Counted from the first letter of the stretch, positions 8,816-19,357 are shown. The stretch: 64,000 bases of DNA from Burkholderiaceae bacterium (GCA_018261755.1 JAGTRJ010000003.1:42480-106479), one strand, 5' to 3'. Notes: generated by a model from the letters alone, not told the origin. Numbers and translations are program-made.

Positions 8816-10231
8816 ATGAATTTTGAAGCACTTGGCCTGCATCCGGCCATCGTCAAGGCCGTCGCCGATGCCGGCTACACCGCGCCCACTCCGGTTCAGC
8901 AACAGGCAATTCCGGCCGCATTGAATGGCGCCGACCTGCTGGTTTCATCGCAAACCGGCTCCGGCAAGACCGCCGCTTTCATGCTGCCAGCACTGCACCG
9001 GTTCGCGTCCGAACCGCAGGCAGCCGGAGGCAAAACGCCGAATCAGGAAAAGCAATCCTCCCGCGCCAAGGGCGAACGCGTCCGCTTCAAGCCGGCGCAA
9101 CCGAAAATGCTGGTGCTGACACCGACGCGCGAACTCGCGCTGCAGGTCACCACCGCCACCGAACAATATGGCGCCCACATGCGCCGCGTGAAAGCCGTGT
9201 CGATCCTGGGCGGCATGCCGTATCCGAAACAGATGCAATTGCTGGCCAGGAATCCGGAAATCCTGGTTGCAACCCCCGGCCGTCTGATCGACCACATGCA
9301 GTCCGGCAAGATCGATTTCTCGCAACTGGAAGTACTGGTGCTGGACGAAGCCGACCGGATGCTCGACATGGGCTTCATCGACGATATCGATACCATCGTC
9401 GAGGCCACGCCGGAATCGCGTCAGACGATGCTGTTTTCCGCCACGCTCGATGGTGTTGTCGGCAGCATGGCACGCCGCATCACGCACAATCCGGTCGAAA
9501 TCCGCATCGCCAACGCAACCACCAAAAACGAAAACATCGTGCAATGCGTGCATTTCGCCGATGACCTGGCGCACAAGAACCGCCTGCTCGACCACGTGCT
9601 GCGCGACACAAGCATCAACCAGGCGGTGGTGTTTACCGCCACCAAACGCGATGCCGACATGCTGGCCGACCGCCTGAACATCGCCGGCTTTGCCGCCGCG
9701 GCGCTGCATGGCGACATGCCACAGGGCGCGCGCAACCGTACGCTGAACGGCATGCGTCGCGGCCACCTGAAAGTACTGGTGGCGACCGACGTGGCCGCGC
9801 GCGGCATCGACGTGCCGACCATCACCCACGTGGTCAACTACGACCTGCCGAAATTCGCCGAGGATTACGTGCATCGCATCGGCCGCACCGGCCGCGCCGG
9901 CCGCAGCGGACTGGCCATTTCTCTGGTCAACCATGCTGAAATGATCCACATCAAGCGCATCGAACGTTTCACCAAACAATCGATTCCAGTGAATGAAATC
10001 GAAGGGCTGGAGCCGAAAAAAGCATCGTCCGCTCCGCGTTCGGCCCGCAAGCCGAACGGCTGGAAACCGGGCGACCAGCGCCGTGCCACGCACAAGCCTG
10101 GCCAGCGTTCGTTCGCACAACCGAATGGCGGACACGGGAAAAGCACCCCGGGCAAGAACGCTCAGGGCAAAGGCGGGCAAAAACATGCGCGCAGCGCCGA
10201 AGGCAGCCGGCGCGCATTCGGCGAGCGCTGA
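8816..10231 (+). CDS. rhlE: DEAD-box ATP-dependent RNA helicase, RhlE type
   Basis: Remodels RNA in ribosome assembly and mRNA decay. The 471-residue protein has all helicase motifs: Q motif region TPVQQQAIPAAL, SQTGSGKT, PTRELA, VLDEADRMLDMGF, SAT, ARGID and HRIGRTGRAG. An insertion rich in Lys/Arg/Gln lies between motif I and Ia (residues about 60-95). The C-terminal about 80 residues are basic, Gly/Gln/Lys-rich and disordered, as in RhlE proteins. The start was set at MNFEALGLHP with AGGA 7 nt upstream; the frame is open 81 codons further up but that part has non-coding character. Confidence 0.95.
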   Translation: MNFEALGLHPAIVKAVADAGYTAPTPVQQQAIPAALNGADLLVSSQTGSGKTAAFMLPALHRFASEPQAAGGKTPNQEKQSSRAKGERVRFKPAQPKMLVLTPTRELALQVTTATEQYGAHMRRVKAVSILGGMPYPKQMQLLARNPEILVATPGRLIDHMQSGKIDFSQLEVLVLDEADRMLDMGFIDDIDTIVEATPESRQTMLFSATLDGVVGSMARRITHNPVEIRIANATTKNENIVQCVHFADDLAHKNRLLDHVLRDTSINQAVVFTATKRDADMLADRLNIAGFAAAALHGDMPQGARNRTLNGMRRGHLKVLVATDVAARGIDVPTITHVVNYDLPKFAEDYVHRIGRTGRAGRSGLAISLVNHAEMIHIKRIERFTKQSIPVNEIEGLEPKKASSAPRSARKPNGWKPGDQRRATHKPGQRSFAQPNGGHGKSTPGKNAQGKGGQKHARSAEGSRRAFGER

Positions 10232-10249
10232 ACCGTCGTTTTTCCGGCG

Positions 10250-10336
10250 CTGGCCACCAGAAATATACTACCCGGTGTATTTTTGAACCCCGCCGGAATC
10301 TGTGGAAGAACGACGGTATTTTCGACAATACCCCCG
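10250..10336 (-). repeat. Dispersed intergenic palindromic element, copy 3 (diverged, inverted)
   Basis: On the minus strand: GGGGGTATTG, a diverged middle, CAAAAATACACCGGGTAGTAT and TATTTCTGG. The core is at 10265-10280, with left arm ATACA and right arm AGTAT intact. A second small inverted repeat GGTATT-N6-AATACC lies at about 10314-10331. It is located between rhlE and selD. Confidence 0.7.
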
Positions 10337-10351
10337 TCTTTCTGAAAATAA

Positions 10352-10379
10352 CGGCGCAGGCGACTGCGCCGTTTATAAT
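10352..10379 (+). terminator. Hairpin after rhlE overlapping a selD promoter -10
   Basis: A 9-bp stem ACGGCGCAG-GCGA-CTGCGCCGT runs directly into TTTATAATTT. It looks like a weak intrinsic terminator for rhlE. TATAAT at 10374-10379 may also serve as the -10 of selD, whose ATG is 28 nt further on. Confidence 0.5.
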
Positions 10380-10406
10380 TTAAGCCTTAGAAATTCACCG
10401 GCATTG

Positions 10407-11471
10407 ATGATGACTGCTTCCGAACAACCGAAAATCCGGCTCACTTCGTTTTCGCATGGCGGCGGCTGCGGCTGCAAGATTGCTCCCGGCGTGTTGTCCG
10501 ATATCCTGAAAAAAGCCGGTGGCGGTTTTCCTGTGCCGAAGGAATTGCTGGTCGGCATCGAAACCTCGGACGATGCCGCGGTGTACAAGCTGAATGATCA
10601 GCAAGCACTGATTGCGACCACCGACTTTTTCATGCCGATCGTTGATGATCCGTTCGATTTCGGCCGCATCGCCGCCACCAATGCGATTTCCGACGTGTAC
10701 GCGATGGGCGGCACGCCGATCATGGCGCTGGCACTGGTCGGGATGCCGATCGACAAGCTGCCGCTGGACGTGATTGGCGAAGTCCTGCGCGGCGGCGAAA
10801 CGGTCTGCGCCGCGGCTGGCATTCCGATTGCCGGCGGCCACACGATTGATTCGGTTGAACCGATTTACGGTCTGGTTGCGCTCGGTCTGGTGCATCCGGA
10901 GCAGGTGAAGAAAAACGCCTGTGCGAAAGCGGGCGACAAGCTGATCCTCGGCAAGCCGCTGGGCGTCGGCATCCTGTCGGCGGCGCTGAAAAAGAATGCG
11001 CTCGATGCCGATGGCTATGCGGCGATGATCGCCAACACCACAAAACTGAACACGCCGGGCAAATCGCTGTCCGGCATGGCTGGCGTGCATGCGATGACCG
11101 ATGTCACCGGCTTCGGCCTTCTGGGGCACACGCTTGAACTCGCGCGCGGCTCGAAGCTAACGGCAAAAATTGAGATGGGCAAGGTGCCGCTGTTGCCGGG
11201 CGTAGAACGATTGATTGACGTCGGCTGCCAGACCGGTGCCTCCGGCCGCAACTGGACCGGTTATGGCCACGAAGTCGAACTGTCAGATGCGCTGACGCTG
11301 ACGCAGCGCACGTTGCTGACCGATCCACAAACCTCCGGCGGTCTGCTGGTGGCTTGCGCGCCGGAAGCAGCCGATGCGGTATTGGCGCTGTTTGCCAGCG
11401 AAGGCTTCGAGCGCGCCGCAGTGATCGGCGAAATGACCGAGGGTGTGGCGAAAGTTAACGTCGCGGCCTGA
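10407..11471 (+). CDS. selD: Selenide, water dikinase
   Basis: Makes monoselenophosphate from selenide and ATP for selenocysteine and 2-selenouridine synthesis. About 354 residues. The catalytic motif is HGGGCGCK near residue 20, with cysteine rather than selenocysteine at the redox position and the essential Lys present. Other conserved parts are TSDDAAVY, TTDFFMPIVDDPFDFGRIAA, GGHTIDS and TDVTGFGLLGH. ATGs at 10407 and 10410 are both possible. No other selenium gene is in the window, so the downstream use (tRNA-Sec or SelU) cannot be seen here. Confidence 0.97.
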   Translation: MMTASEQPKIRLTSFSHGGGCGCKIAPGVLSDILKKAGGGFPVPKELLVGIETSDDAAVYKLNDQQALIATTDFFMPIVDDPFDFGRIAATNAISDVYAMGGTPIMALALVGMPIDKLPLDVIGEVLRGGETVCAAAGIPIAGGHTIDSVEPIYGLVALGLVHPEQVKKNACAKAGDKLILGKPLGVGILSAALKKNALDADGYAAMIANTTKLNTPGKSLSGMAGVHAMTDVTGFGLLGHTLELARGSKLTAKIEMGKVPLLPGVERLIDVGCQTGASGRNWTGYGHEVELSDALTLTQRTLLTDPQTSGGLLVACAPEAADAVLALFASEGFERAAVIGEMTEGVAKVNVAA

Positions 11472-11627
11472 ATTGGCAGCCATGCGGTGCGAAAGCCGCG
11501 CGGAAAGCTCCGCTCTCGCCAAAAAACCACAACGGCTGCCGGACACCGCTAAAAAACGCTAGAATTCGGAGTTTAAGAATCACCGCTGCCCGAAGCGATT
11601 CGGTCGCCAGCAGCAAGGAACAATCAT

Positions 11628-12539
11628 ATGATGACCTTTCAGCAAATCATCCTGAAACTGCAAAATTACTGGGATTCCCAAGGATGCGCGATATTGCAGC
11701 CGTACGACATGGAAGTCGGCGCCGGCACTTCGCATACCGCGACCTTTCTGCGTGCCATCGGCCCCGAACCGTGGCGTGCCGGCTATGTGCAGCCATCGCG
11801 CCGGCCGAAGGATGGCCGTTACGGCGAAAACCCGAACCGGCTGCAGCATTATTACCAGTTCCAGGTGGTGCTGAAACCGTCGCCGGAAAATATCCTTGAA
11901 CTGTATCTCGGTTCGCTGGAGGCGCTCGGACTGGATCTGAAACAGAACGACGTGCGTTTCGTCGAGGACGACTGGGAAAACCCGACGCTCGGCGCCTGGG
12001 GCCTGGGCTGGGAAGTCTGGCTCAACGGCATGGAAGTGACGCAGTTCACCTATTTCCAGCAGGTTGGCGGCATCGATTGCAACCCGATTCTGGGCGAAAT
12101 CACCTACGGTCTGGAGCGTCTGGCGATGTATCTGCAAGGCGTTGAAAACGTGTACGACCTGGTATGGACGCAATGGAACGATCGCGGCGTGAAGAAATCG
12201 CTGTCGTATGGCGACGTGTTCCACCAGAATGAAGTTGAGCAGTCCGCCTACAACTTCGAGGGCGCCAACACCAAGTTCCTGTTCTCGCTATTCTCGAACT
12301 ACGAGTCCGAGGCGAAGCGGCTGATGGAGATGGAACTGACGATTCCCGCTTACGAAATGATCCTGAAGGCGGCGCATACGTTCAACCTGCTCGACGCGCG
12401 CGGCGCCATTTCGGTCACCGAACGCGCAGCCTACATCGGCCGCATCCGCAACCTGTCGCGCTCGGTCGCGCAGGGGTATCTGGAATCGCGCAGGAAGCTC
12501 GGCTTCCCGATGCTGGGCGATACGCGCAAGGTCGCGTAA
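11628..12539 (+). CDS. glyQ: Glycyl-tRNA synthetase alpha subunit
   Basis: Catalytic subunit of the bacterial alpha2-beta2 glycyl-tRNA synthetase. The 303-residue product carries [12 protein letters not shown], the [20 protein letters not shown] motif and [22 protein letters not shown], all typical of GlyQ. A double ATG opens the gene. A TAGAAT hexamer about 65 nt upstream may be the -10. The beta subunit gene follows after 59 nt, with a small CCCGC/GCGGG hairpin in between. Confidence 0.98.
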   Translation: MMTFQQIILKLQNYWDSQGCAILQPYDMEVGAGTSHTATFLRAIGPEPWRAGYVQPSRRPKDGRYGENPNRLQHYYQFQVVLKPSPENILELYLGSLEALGLDLKQNDVRFVEDDWENPTLGAWGLGWEVWLNGMEVTQFTYFQQVGGIDCNPILGEITYGLERLAMYLQGVENVYDLVWTQWNDRGVKKSLSYGDVFHQNEVEQSAYNFEGANTKFLFSLFSNYESEAKRLMEMELTIPAYEMILKAAHTFNLLDARGAISVTERAAYIGRIRNLSRSVAQGYLESRRKLGFPMLGDTRKVA

Positions 12540-12598
12540 CGCAGCGAAAACCACATAACCTATAACATCAGCTCCCGCGAATGCGGGATGAATTGCAC

Positions 12599-14683
12599 AT
12601 GAATCAGACACTGTTAGTCGAACTGCTGACCGAAGAATTGCCGCCGAAGGCGCTCAGCCGCCTGGCCGATGCCTTTTCCGCCACCATTTTTGACGGCTTG
12701 AAATCGCGCGATTTTCTGTCGGCCGATTCGAAGCTGACCTCTTTTGCCACGCCGCGCCGCCTGGCATTGACGATCACCGGCGTTGCCGCAACTTCTCCCG
12801 ACAAGCCGATCCGCGTCAAGGTGCTGCCGGTGTCCGTCGCGCTCGACGCGAACGGTCAGCCAACGGCGCCGTTGAAGAAAAAGCTGGCCGCGCTCGGTTT
12901 TCCTGAGGTAACGACCGACCAGATGACGGTCGCCGCCGATGGCAAGACAGAAACCTACTATTACACCCACACCGCACCCGGCTCGACCATTGCCGCCGGG
13001 CTGCAAGCCGCACTGGAAGAAGCGGTCAGCAAGTTGCCGGTACCGAAGCAGATGACTTACCAGCGCCCGGATGGCGTCACGGTCGAATTCGTGCGTCCGG
13101 CGCACAGGCTGGTTGCTCTGCTGGGGCGCGAAGTCGTACCGCTGTCGATTCTCGGCCTGTCAGCCGGCCGCACCACCAACGGCCACCGTTTCCTGTCGCA
13201 AGGCGAAATCGCGTTCACCGATGCCACGACCTATGCCGCCACGCTCGAATCACAAGGCAAGGTCATCGTCAGCATTTCCGCACGCAAGGAACGGATACGT
13301 GCGATGCTGCAATCGAAAGCCAAAAATGATCGCGTGCTGATGCCGGAATCGCTGCTGGATGAAGTCGCTGCACTGGTCGAATGGCCGGTGATTTACGAAT
13401 GCCACTTTGAAGATGAATTTCTTGAGGTGCCGCAGGAATGTCTGATCCTGACGATGCAGACCAACCAGAAATATTTTGCGCTGACTGATGCCTCTGGCAA
13501 ACTGCGCTCGCGTTTCCTTATCGTATCGAACATGGAAACCTCGACCCCGCAGCGCATCATCAGTGGCAACGAGCGCGTGATCCGTCCACGCCTGTCCGAC
13601 GCCCGCTTCTTCTTTGAGCAGGACAAGAAAAAGAAACTCGAGGATCGCATTCCCGGACTGGCGAACGTGGTCTATCACAACAAGCTCGGCACGCTGGCAC
13701 AGCGGATGGCACGTGTGCGCATCCTCGCGGTCGAAATCGCCGGCATGGTCGGCATCGATCAGGCGCTGGTCGAGCGCGCCGCGCGGCTGGCAAAAGCCGA
13801 CCTGCTGACCGACATGGTGGGCGAATTCCCCGAACTGCAAGGCATCATGGGCACCTACTATGCGCGCCACGACGGCGAGCATGAAGAAGTCGCGATGGCT
13901 GCGACCGAACATTACATGCCGCGCTTCGCTGGCGATGCGCTGCCGACGACGCAGACAGGCACCGTGCTGGCGCTGGCCGACAAGCTCGAAGCGCTGGCCG
14001 GCATCTGGGGCATCGGCCTGCAGCCGACCGGCGACCGCGACCCGTTCGCGTTGCGCCGCCATGCGCTCGGCATTTTGCGCATCCTGATCGAAAAACGCCT
14101 ACCACTGTCGCTGCGCGCGATGCTGTCTTCGATCATCCGCGTGCTGGCGGCGAATGCCAGCTTCAAGGATTCGACCGCAGGCGTGCTGGCGTTCATGATG
14201 GATCGTCTGCGCGGCCTGCTGCGTGACCGTGGCTATGCGGCGGATGAAATCGAAGCGATCCTGGCGCAAAACCCGGATCGTTTCGACGATATCATCGAGC
14301 GCCTGAACGCTGTCAAGACTTTCGCCGCGCTGCCGGAAGCGGATGCGCTTGCCGCCGCGAACAAACGCATTGGCAACATCCTGAAAAAGGCGAACATCAC
14401 CGCCGGCAACGTGCAGGAAAACCTGCTGCAGGACGAGCCGGAACGCAAGCTGCATTCGGCCATGCTCGACCTGAAACCGCAAGTTGACCAGTTGGTCGCG
14501 CAAGGAAACTACGCCGGCGCGCTGACCGCGGTGGCGCAACTGCGCAATGAAGTGGATGCTTTTTTCGATACCGTGATGGTGATGGCCGACGACATCAACC
14601 TGCGCAACAACCGTGTCGCGCTGCTGTCCGATCTGCACACGATGATGAACCGCGTAGCCGACATTTCCCGGCTGGCAAGCTAG
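12599..14683 (+). CDS. glyS: Glycyl-tRNA synthetase beta subunit
   Basis: The 694-residue beta subunit recognises tRNA-Gly and is needed for activity of GlyQ. The N-terminus [15 protein letters not shown], the [14 protein letters not shown] motif [12 protein letters not shown] and the HD-like segment [19 protein letters not shown] are conserved. Length is normal and no frame damage is visible. The start at [10 protein letters not shown] was preferred over an upstream in-frame ATG at 12581. Second gene of a likely operon running to ygjP or gloA. Confidence 0.98.
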   Translation: MNQTLLVELLTEELPPKALSRLADAFSATIFDGLKSRDFLSADSKLTSFATPRRLALTITGVAATSPDKPIRVKVLPVSVALDANGQPTAPLKKKLAALGFPEVTTDQMTVAADGKTETYYYTHTAPGSTIAAGLQAALEEAVSKLPVPKQMTYQRPDGVTVEFVRPAHRLVALLGREVVPLSILGLSAGRTTNGHRFLSQGEIAFTDATTYAATLESQGKVIVSISARKERIRAMLQSKAKNDRVLMPESLLDEVAALVEWPVIYECHFEDEFLEVPQECLILTMQTNQKYFALTDASGKLRSRFLIVSNMETSTPQRIISGNERVIRPRLSDARFFFEQDKKKKLEDRIPGLANVVYHNKLGTLAQRMARVRILAVEIAGMVGIDQALVERAARLAKADLLTDMVGEFPELQGIMGTYYARHDGEHEEVAMAATEHYMPRFAGDALPTTQTGTVLALADKLEALAGIWGIGLQPTGDRDPFALRRHALGILRILIEKRLPLSLRAMLSSIIRVLAANASFKDSTAGVLAFMMDRLRGLLRDRGYAADEIEAILAQNPDRFDDIIERLNAVKTFAALPEADALAAANKRIGNILKKANITAGNVQENLLQDEPERKLHSAMLDLKPQVDQLVAQGNYAGALTAVAQLRNEVDAFFDTVMVMADDINLRNNRVALLSDLHTMMNRVADISRLAS

Positions 14684-14702
14684 AGGCTGACAAGGAGATC
14701 GC

Positions 14703-15272
14703 ATGGCGACGAAACTGATCATTCTCGACCGTGATGGCGTCATCAATTTCGATCAGGAATCGTTCATCAAATCGCCCGCCGAGTGGGTGCCGATTCCCGG
14801 TTCGCTGGAAGCCATCGCACGGCTGAATCAGGCAGATTACCGCGTGGTCGTCGCCACCAACCAGTCTGGCATCGCGCGCGGCCTGTACGATCTGAACACG
14901 CTAAATGCGATCCATCAGAAAATGCACGCCGCAGCGCTGGCAGTCGGCGCGGAAATCGACGCCATTTTCTTCTGCCCTCATGCTGCCAGCGACGATTGCG
15001 ATTGCCGCAAGCCCAAATCCGGCATGCTGGAAGCGATCGCGCGCCGTTACGACATCAAGCTCAAGGGTGTGCCATCGATTGGTGATTCGTTGCGCGATCT
15101 GCAAGCGGCTTTCCTTGCCGGTTGCACTCCCTATCTGGTGCTGACCGGCAAGGGCAAGGGAACGCTGGCAAGCGGCGGACTGCCGCCTGGCACGACAACC
15201 TACCCCGATCTGGCAGCCGTAGTCGATTTCATGCTGGGAACCGAAGACGGAATCAGCAGTGAAAAGGTTTAA
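14703..15272 (+). CDS. gmhB: D-glycero-beta-D-manno-heptose 1,7-bisphosphate 7-phosphatase
   Basis: Dephosphorylates heptose bisphosphate on the way to ADP-heptose for LPS inner core. The 189-residue HAD phosphatase has the nucleophile motif LDRDGVIN, the second motif VATNQSGIARG, and the GmhB zinc-binding cysteines in CPHAASDDCDCRKPK, followed by IGDSLRDLQAA. A strong AAGGAG lies 5 nt before ATG. Only 20 nt separate it from glyS, which indicates co-transcription. Confidence 0.95.
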   Translation: MATKLIILDRDGVINFDQESFIKSPAEWVPIPGSLEAIARLNQADYRVVVATNQSGIARGLYDLNTLNAIHQKMHAAALAVGAEIDAIFFCPHAASDDCDCRKPKSGMLEAIARRYDIKLKGVPSIGDSLRDLQAAFLAGCTPYLVLTGKGKGTLASGGLPPGTTTYPDLAAVVDFMLGTEDGISSEKV

Positions 15273-15298
15273 ATTCATGCGCTTCAGGAGAAGCCATC

Positions 15299-16054
15299 TT
15301 GCGTAGATTCACCCTGTTTTTGCGTTCGCTGCTGCTCGCTTTTGCGATGCTGGTGTTCACGCCAGTCTGGACGCTCGTCTGCTTTCTGGCCGCGCCACTG
15401 CCGTACCGCCAGCGCTACTACATTACCTCGCGCTGGAATGCGACTGTCATCTGGCTGGCGAAAGTCATCTGCGGCATCCGTTACCAAATCAAGGGAGCGG
15501 AAAACTTCCCGGACGCACCCGCCATCGTGCTATCGAAGCACCAGTCCGCATGGGAAACGATATTCCTGCTGTACCAGTTGCCGCGCCCATTAGTGTTCGT
15601 GTTCAAGAAAGAACTGCTTTCGATCCCGTTCTTCGGCTGGGCGCTGGGATTGCTGAAAATGATCCCGATCGATCGCAGCCTCGGCGTGCGCGCGTTCCGG
15701 CACGTCATCACCGAAGGCAAGAAGCGGCTGAACGATGGTCTGTGGATCATCATGTTCCCCGAAGGCACGCGCACGGCTGTCGGCACGCAGGGAGAATACA
15801 AGGGCGGCGGCACGAGGCTGGCGCACGCGACCGACACCGCCATCGTGCCGATTGCGGTCAATTCTGGTGAATGCTGGCCGAAGGATTCATTCATCAAGCA
15901 GCCGGGGCTGGTCACGGTTTCCATTGGCCCGGCGATCGCACCTCAGGGACGCTCGCACGAAGAATTGATGAAGCTAGTCGAAAACTGGATCGAAGGCGAA
16001 ATGCGGGTCATTTCGCCGCAGGCGTATCCGTCCAGCCAGGATACCGCCCACTGA
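15299..16054 (+). CDS. 1-acyl-sn-glycerol-3-phosphate acyltransferase family protein
   Basis: Adds the second acyl chain to lysophosphatidate in phospholipid synthesis, or acylates a related substrate. The 251-residue protein has an N-terminal membrane segment, the acyltransferase block I as SKHQSAWET (H-X4-E rather than the common H-X4-D) and FPEGTR (block III). Translation probably starts at TTG 15299, with AGGAG 8 nt upstream; the first ATG is about 16 codons in and would cut the membrane segment. It is 27 nt after gmhB and 6 nt before ygjP. It belongs to the PlsC superfamily; the exact substrate is not proven by sequence. Confidence 0.88.
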   Translation: MRRFTLFLRSLLLAFAMLVFTPVWTLVCFLAAPLPYRQRYYITSRWNATVIWLAKVICGIRYQIKGAENFPDAPAIVLSKHQSAWETIFLLYQLPRPLVFVFKKELLSIPFFGWALGLLKMIPIDRSLGVRAFRHVITEGKKRLNDGLWIIMFPEGTRTAVGTQGEYKGGGTRLAHATDTAIVPIAVNSGECWPKDSFIKQPGLVTVSIGPAIAPQGRSHEELMKLVENWIEGEMRVISPQAYPSSQDTAH

Positions 16055-16060
16055 AAGCCG

Positions 16061-16861
16061 ATGGCAAGCCTGACGCCTCCCGCCATGCAGCTCGACCTGT
16101 TCGGCTTTGATGACGCGCCACCAGCCGTTTCCGACATTCCGACCCGCCGCATCCTGCTGGGCAATCAGGTCATCTGCTATGCGCTGCGCCGCTCGAAACG
16201 CCGCTCCATCGGTTTTTCGATCGACCGCGACGGCTTGCGCATTACCGCGCCGCGCTGGGTGACGCTGGCCGACATCGACCAGGCAATCCGCAGCAAGCAG
16301 CGCTGGATCATCGATAAATTGCGCGAATGCCAGAGCGCCACCGCGCAACGGCAGGCACAGCAAATCACCTGGCGCGACGGCGCTACGCTGCCCTATCTCG
16401 GTTCGCCCATCACGCTGCGCCTGCGCCGCGCGTCCAGGGCAATGGTTACGTTCGACGAAACCAGCCGCGAGTTGACGCTGCTCCTGACAGGCGACGCGAC
16501 CGAAGCGCAGCTGCGCAGCCGCACGCTAAAATGGCTGCAGCAGCAAGCGGCCAGCGTGTTTGCCGCGCGCATGCCGGTTTATGCCGAGCGGCTCGATGTC
16601 CGCTACCGGACGATGAAGCTGTCCTCGGCCACCACGCGCTGGGGTTCCTGCAGCATGCGCGGCACGATTTGTCTCAACTGGCGACTGATCCATCTGCCGG
16701 AAACACTGATCGATTACGTGGTGGCGCACGAACTGTCGCACCTGCGCGAGATGAACCACAGCGAGCGTTTCTGGGCTGCGGTAGAATCAGTCTATCCGGA
16801 CTATCGCACCGCCCGCCAGGCGCTGCGCGAACAGGCGCTGAATGCGCTGCCGCTTATCTGA
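16061..16861 (+). CDS. YgjP-type (DUF45) M48-like zinc metallopeptidase
   Basis: The 266-residue protein carries the HExxH zinc motif in YVVAHELSHLREMNHSERFW near residues 225-245 and the preceding RWGSCSMRGTICLNWRL block, both diagnostic of the YgjP/DUF45 metallopeptidases. Physiological substrate unknown. No signal peptide, so probably cytosolic. It starts 6 nt after the acyltransferase stop, so the two are translationally close or coupled. Confidence 0.9.
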   Translation: MASLTPPAMQLDLFGFDDAPPAVSDIPTRRILLGNQVICYALRRSKRRSIGFSIDRDGLRITAPRWVTLADIDQAIRSKQRWIIDKLRECQSATAQRQAQQITWRDGATLPYLGSPITLRLRRASRAMVTFDETSRELTLLLTGDATEAQLRSRTLKWLQQQAASVFAARMPVYAERLDVRYRTMKLSSATTRWGSCSMRGTICLNWRLIHLPETLIDYVVAHELSHLREMNHSERFWAAVESVYPDYRTARQALREQALNALPLI

Positions 16862-16867
16862 TTTGAC

Positions 16868-16945
16868 CGGTATATGCCTTTTTACCCCATTTCCACCAGA
16901 TATTTACTGGCACATTAAAAATACACCACACAGTATAAAACGGAG
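16868..16945 (+). repeat. Dispersed intergenic palindromic element, copy 4 (diverged)
   Basis: GGTATATGCC, then ACCAGATATTTACTGGC, then the core ATACA-CCACAC-AGTAT at 16921-16936 followed by AAAA. It aligns with the GGCCACATATTTGCTGGC part of the full copies. The core ends about 15 nt before the gloA ATG, so it lies in the gloA leader just ahead of its GGAGG site. Confidence 0.72.
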
Positions 16946-16950
16946 GACAC

Positions 16951-17340
16951 ATGCGTATTCTGCATACCATGCTGCGCGTCGGCGATTTGCAGCGTTCAAT
17001 CGATTTCTACACCCGCGTGCTCGGAATGAAATTGCTGCGCACAAAGGACAATCCGGAATACAAGTACACGCTGGCATATCTCGGCTTTGCCAGCAATCCG
17101 GAACAGGCAGAACTGGAACTGACCTATAACTATGGCGTGGACAAATACGAACTCGGCACCGCCTACGGTCACATGGCGATCGAAGTCGCCGATGCCTACC
17201 AGGCGTGCGAAGCGGTCAAGGCGCAAGGGGGCAACGTCACGCGCGAAGCCGGCCCGGTGAAAGGCGGCACGACCGTCATCGCGTTCATCAAGGATCCGGA
17301 CGGCTACATGGTCGAACTGATCCAGTCCGGTACCGCCTGA
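16951..17340 (+). CDS. gloA: Lactoylglutathione lyase (glyoxalase I)
   Basis: Converts the methylglyoxal-glutathione hemithioacetal to S-lactoylglutathione. The 129-residue protein opens with [20 protein letters not shown] and LGMKLLR, with [11 protein letters not shown] and [11 protein letters not shown] later. These supply the metal ligands His, Glu, His and Glu expected of the nickel-dependent class. A GGAGG site precedes the ATG. The upstream 90 nt consist mostly of repeat copy 4. Confidence 0.97.
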   Translation: MRILHTMLRVGDLQRSIDFYTRVLGMKLLRTKDNPEYKYTLAYLGFASNPEQAELELTYNYGVDKYELGTAYGHMAIEVADAYQACEAVKAQGGNVTREAGPVKGGTTVIAFIKDPDGYMVELIQSGTA

Positions 17341-17591
17341 CCGATTGACGGCAAAAACAACATGGGGTTTGCGGTTGTTCGCTGATAAATCAATGCGCTG
17401 CCCCCAATTTGCAGAAAATAGGTTATGATTCGTGCGAAATCATCTTCTGCCGCCAATCTGGCGACGAAACGGCCAGACATCTCGCCCCTGCCGCAAGACC
17501 AAAAACTAAAGGCAACCACGGCACCCTCCGGCAGTAAGGCGCTTCCGTCCGAATACCCGTTTTATCTTTTTTCCTTCCATTCGAGGAAACC

Positions 17592-17918
17592 ATGAGCGAA
17601 AACATCAAGAACATTTCCGATGCCTCCTTTGAAGCGGACGTATTGAAATCCGATCGTCCGGTACTGGTCGATTTCTGGGCTGAATGGTGCGGCCCGTGCA
17701 AAATGATCGCGCCGACGCTGGAAGAAATCGCAAAGGAATATGGCGGCAAGATTCTGGTCGCGAAGCTGGACGTCGATTCGAACCAGGCAATGGCAGCCAA
17801 ATTTGGCGTCCGTGGCATCCCGACACTGATTCTGTTCAAGAATGGCGTGCCGGCAGCGCAAAAAGTTGGCGCAGTCGGCAAAGGCCAGTTGACCGCATTC
17901 ATTGACAGCAACATCTGA
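17592..17918 (+). CDS. trxA: Thioredoxin 1
   Basis: A small dithiol reductase. The 108-residue protein has the active site [13 protein letters not shown] and the cis-proline loop GIPTL. A GAGGAA site lies 5 nt ahead of the ATG. It precedes rho on the same strand, a common pairing in Proteobacteria, with a strong hairpin in the 123-nt gap. Confidence 0.98.
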   Translation: MSENIKNISDASFEADVLKSDRPVLVDFWAEWCGPCKMIAPTLEEIAKEYGGKILVAKLDVDSNQAMAAKFGVRGIPTLILFKNGVPAAQKVGAVGKGQLTAFIDSNI

Positions 17919-17927
17919 CAAACTCCC

Positions 17928-17958
17928 GCAGTGGTCGTGCCCGCGGCATGACCGCTGC
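17928..17958 (+). promoter_or_regulatory. 14-bp hairpin between trxA and rho
   Basis: Arms 17928-17941 and 17945-17958 pair over 14 positions, two of them G-U, with a 3-nt CGC loop. No T-run follows. It could protect the trxA 3' end or be part of the rho leader, which is a control region in Escherichia coli. The role here is inference. Confidence 0.5.
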
Positions 17959-18041
17959 CAGCAACACCGCAAGCAGCAACACCACGTTGTTCCCTCCCCC
18001 ACCATTTTGATTCCCGACACGGGATACGCACAGATACAGAT

Positions 18042-19304
18042 ATGCATTTATCCGAATTGAAGGCCATGCATGTTTCGGCCTTGCTGGACATGGCAAGCAG
18101 CCTCGACATTGACAATGCCGCCCGCCTGCGCAAGCAGGAACTGATGTTCGCCATTCTCAAGAAACGCGCGAAAGCCGGCGAACAGATTTACGGCGACGGC
18201 GCACTGGAAGTCCTGCCGGACGGTTTCGGCTTCCTGCGTTCGCCCGATGCCAGCTACATGGCCTCGACCGACGACATCTACATTTCGCCGTCCCAGATCC
18301 GGCGCTTCAACCTGCACACCGGCGATTCAATCGAAGGCGAAGTGCGCACCCCGAAAGACGGCGAACGTTATTTCGCGCTGGTCAAGGTGGACAAGGTCAA
18401 CGGCGAACCGCCTGAGGCATCGAAACATCGCATCCTGTTCGAAAATCTGACGCCGTTGCATCCGGACCGGGCGCTGAAACTCGAACGCGACATCAACGGC
18501 AACGAAAACATCACCGGCCGCATCATCGACATGATCGCGCCCATCGGCAAGGGCCAGCGCGGCCTCTTGGTGGCATCGCCGAAATCCGGCAAAACGGTGA
18601 TGCTGCAACACATCGCACACGCCATCACCTCGAATCACCCAGATGTCACGCTGATCGTGCTGCTGATTGACGAACGGCCGGAAGAAGTGACTGAAATGCA
18701 GCGCTCAGTGCGCGGCGAGGTGGTTGCTTCCACCTTCGACGAACCGGCCACGCGCCATGTGCAGGTTGCCGAAATGGTGATTGAAAAAGCCAAGCGTCTG
18801 GTCGAAATGAAAAAGGACGTGGTCATTCTGCTGGATTCGATCACCCGTCTGGCGCGCGCCTACAACACCGTCATCCCGGCTTCCGGCAAGGTGCTGACCG
18901 GCGGCGTCGATGCCAACGCATTGCAGCGCCCGAAGCGTTTTTTCGGCGCGGCTCGTAACGTCGAGGAAGGCGGTTCGCTGACCATCATCGCTACCGCGCT
19001 GATTGAAACCGGCAGCCGGATGGATGACGTGATCTACGAAGAATTCAAGGGCACCGGCAACATGGAAGTGCACCTTGAACGCCGCCTGGCCGAGAAACGC
19101 GTCTATCCGTCAATCAACCTGAACAAGTCCAGCACACGCCGCGAGGAATTGCTGATCGAGGCCAACCAGTTACAGAAGATCTGGATCCTGCGCAAGCTGC
19201 TGTACGGTATGGACGAGATCGAGGCGATGGAGTTCATCCTCGACAAGATGAAGGCGACCAAGAACAACGCCGATTTCTTCGACCTGATGCGCCGCGGCGG
19301 TTAA
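18042..19304 (+). CDS. rho: Transcription termination factor Rho
   Basis: Hexameric RNA-dependent ATPase that ends transcription at Rho sites. The 420-residue length is standard. The N-terminal [16 protein letters not shown] helix is followed by the RNA-binding cold-shock-like fold with [12 protein letters not shown], Walker [23 protein letters not shown], the Q loop and R loop around [14 protein letters not shown], and the C-terminal [13 protein letters not shown]. The ATG sits in a GATATGC context without a strong ribosome site. Confidence 0.99.
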   Translation: MHLSELKAMHVSALLDMASSLDIDNAARLRKQELMFAILKKRAKAGEQIYGDGALEVLPDGFGFLRSPDASYMASTDDIYISPSQIRRFNLHTGDSIEGEVRTPKDGERYFALVKVDKVNGEPPEASKHRILFENLTPLHPDRALKLERDINGNENITGRIIDMIAPIGKGQRGLLVASPKSGKTVMLQHIAHAITSNHPDVTLIVLLIDERPEEVTEMQRSVRGEVVASTFDEPATRHVQVAEMVIEKAKRLVEMKKDVVILLDSITRLARAYNTVIPASGKVLTGGVDANALQRPKRFFGAARNVEEGGSLTIIATALIETGSRMDDVIYEEFKGTGNMEVHLERRLAEKRVYPSINLNKSSTRREELLIEANQLQKIWILRKLLYGMDEIEAMEFILDKMKATKNNADFFDLMRRGG

Positions 19305-19317
19305 TTCCGCCAAAGAA

Positions 19318-19357
19318 GCGCCGCCATGAATCAACGCCTGGCGGCGCGTCGTTTTTT
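19318..19357 (+). terminator. Probable rho terminator
   Basis: Stem GCGCCGCCA / TGGCGGCGC with a 12-nt loop, then GTCGTTTTTT. It begins 14 nt after the rho stop and overlaps the last codons of the convergent DUF488 gene. Confidence 0.7.

Noticed and set aside
8945..10186. 413-codon minus-strand frame over rhlE
   Set aside because: Antisense to a complete DEAD-box helicase; no recognisable domain.
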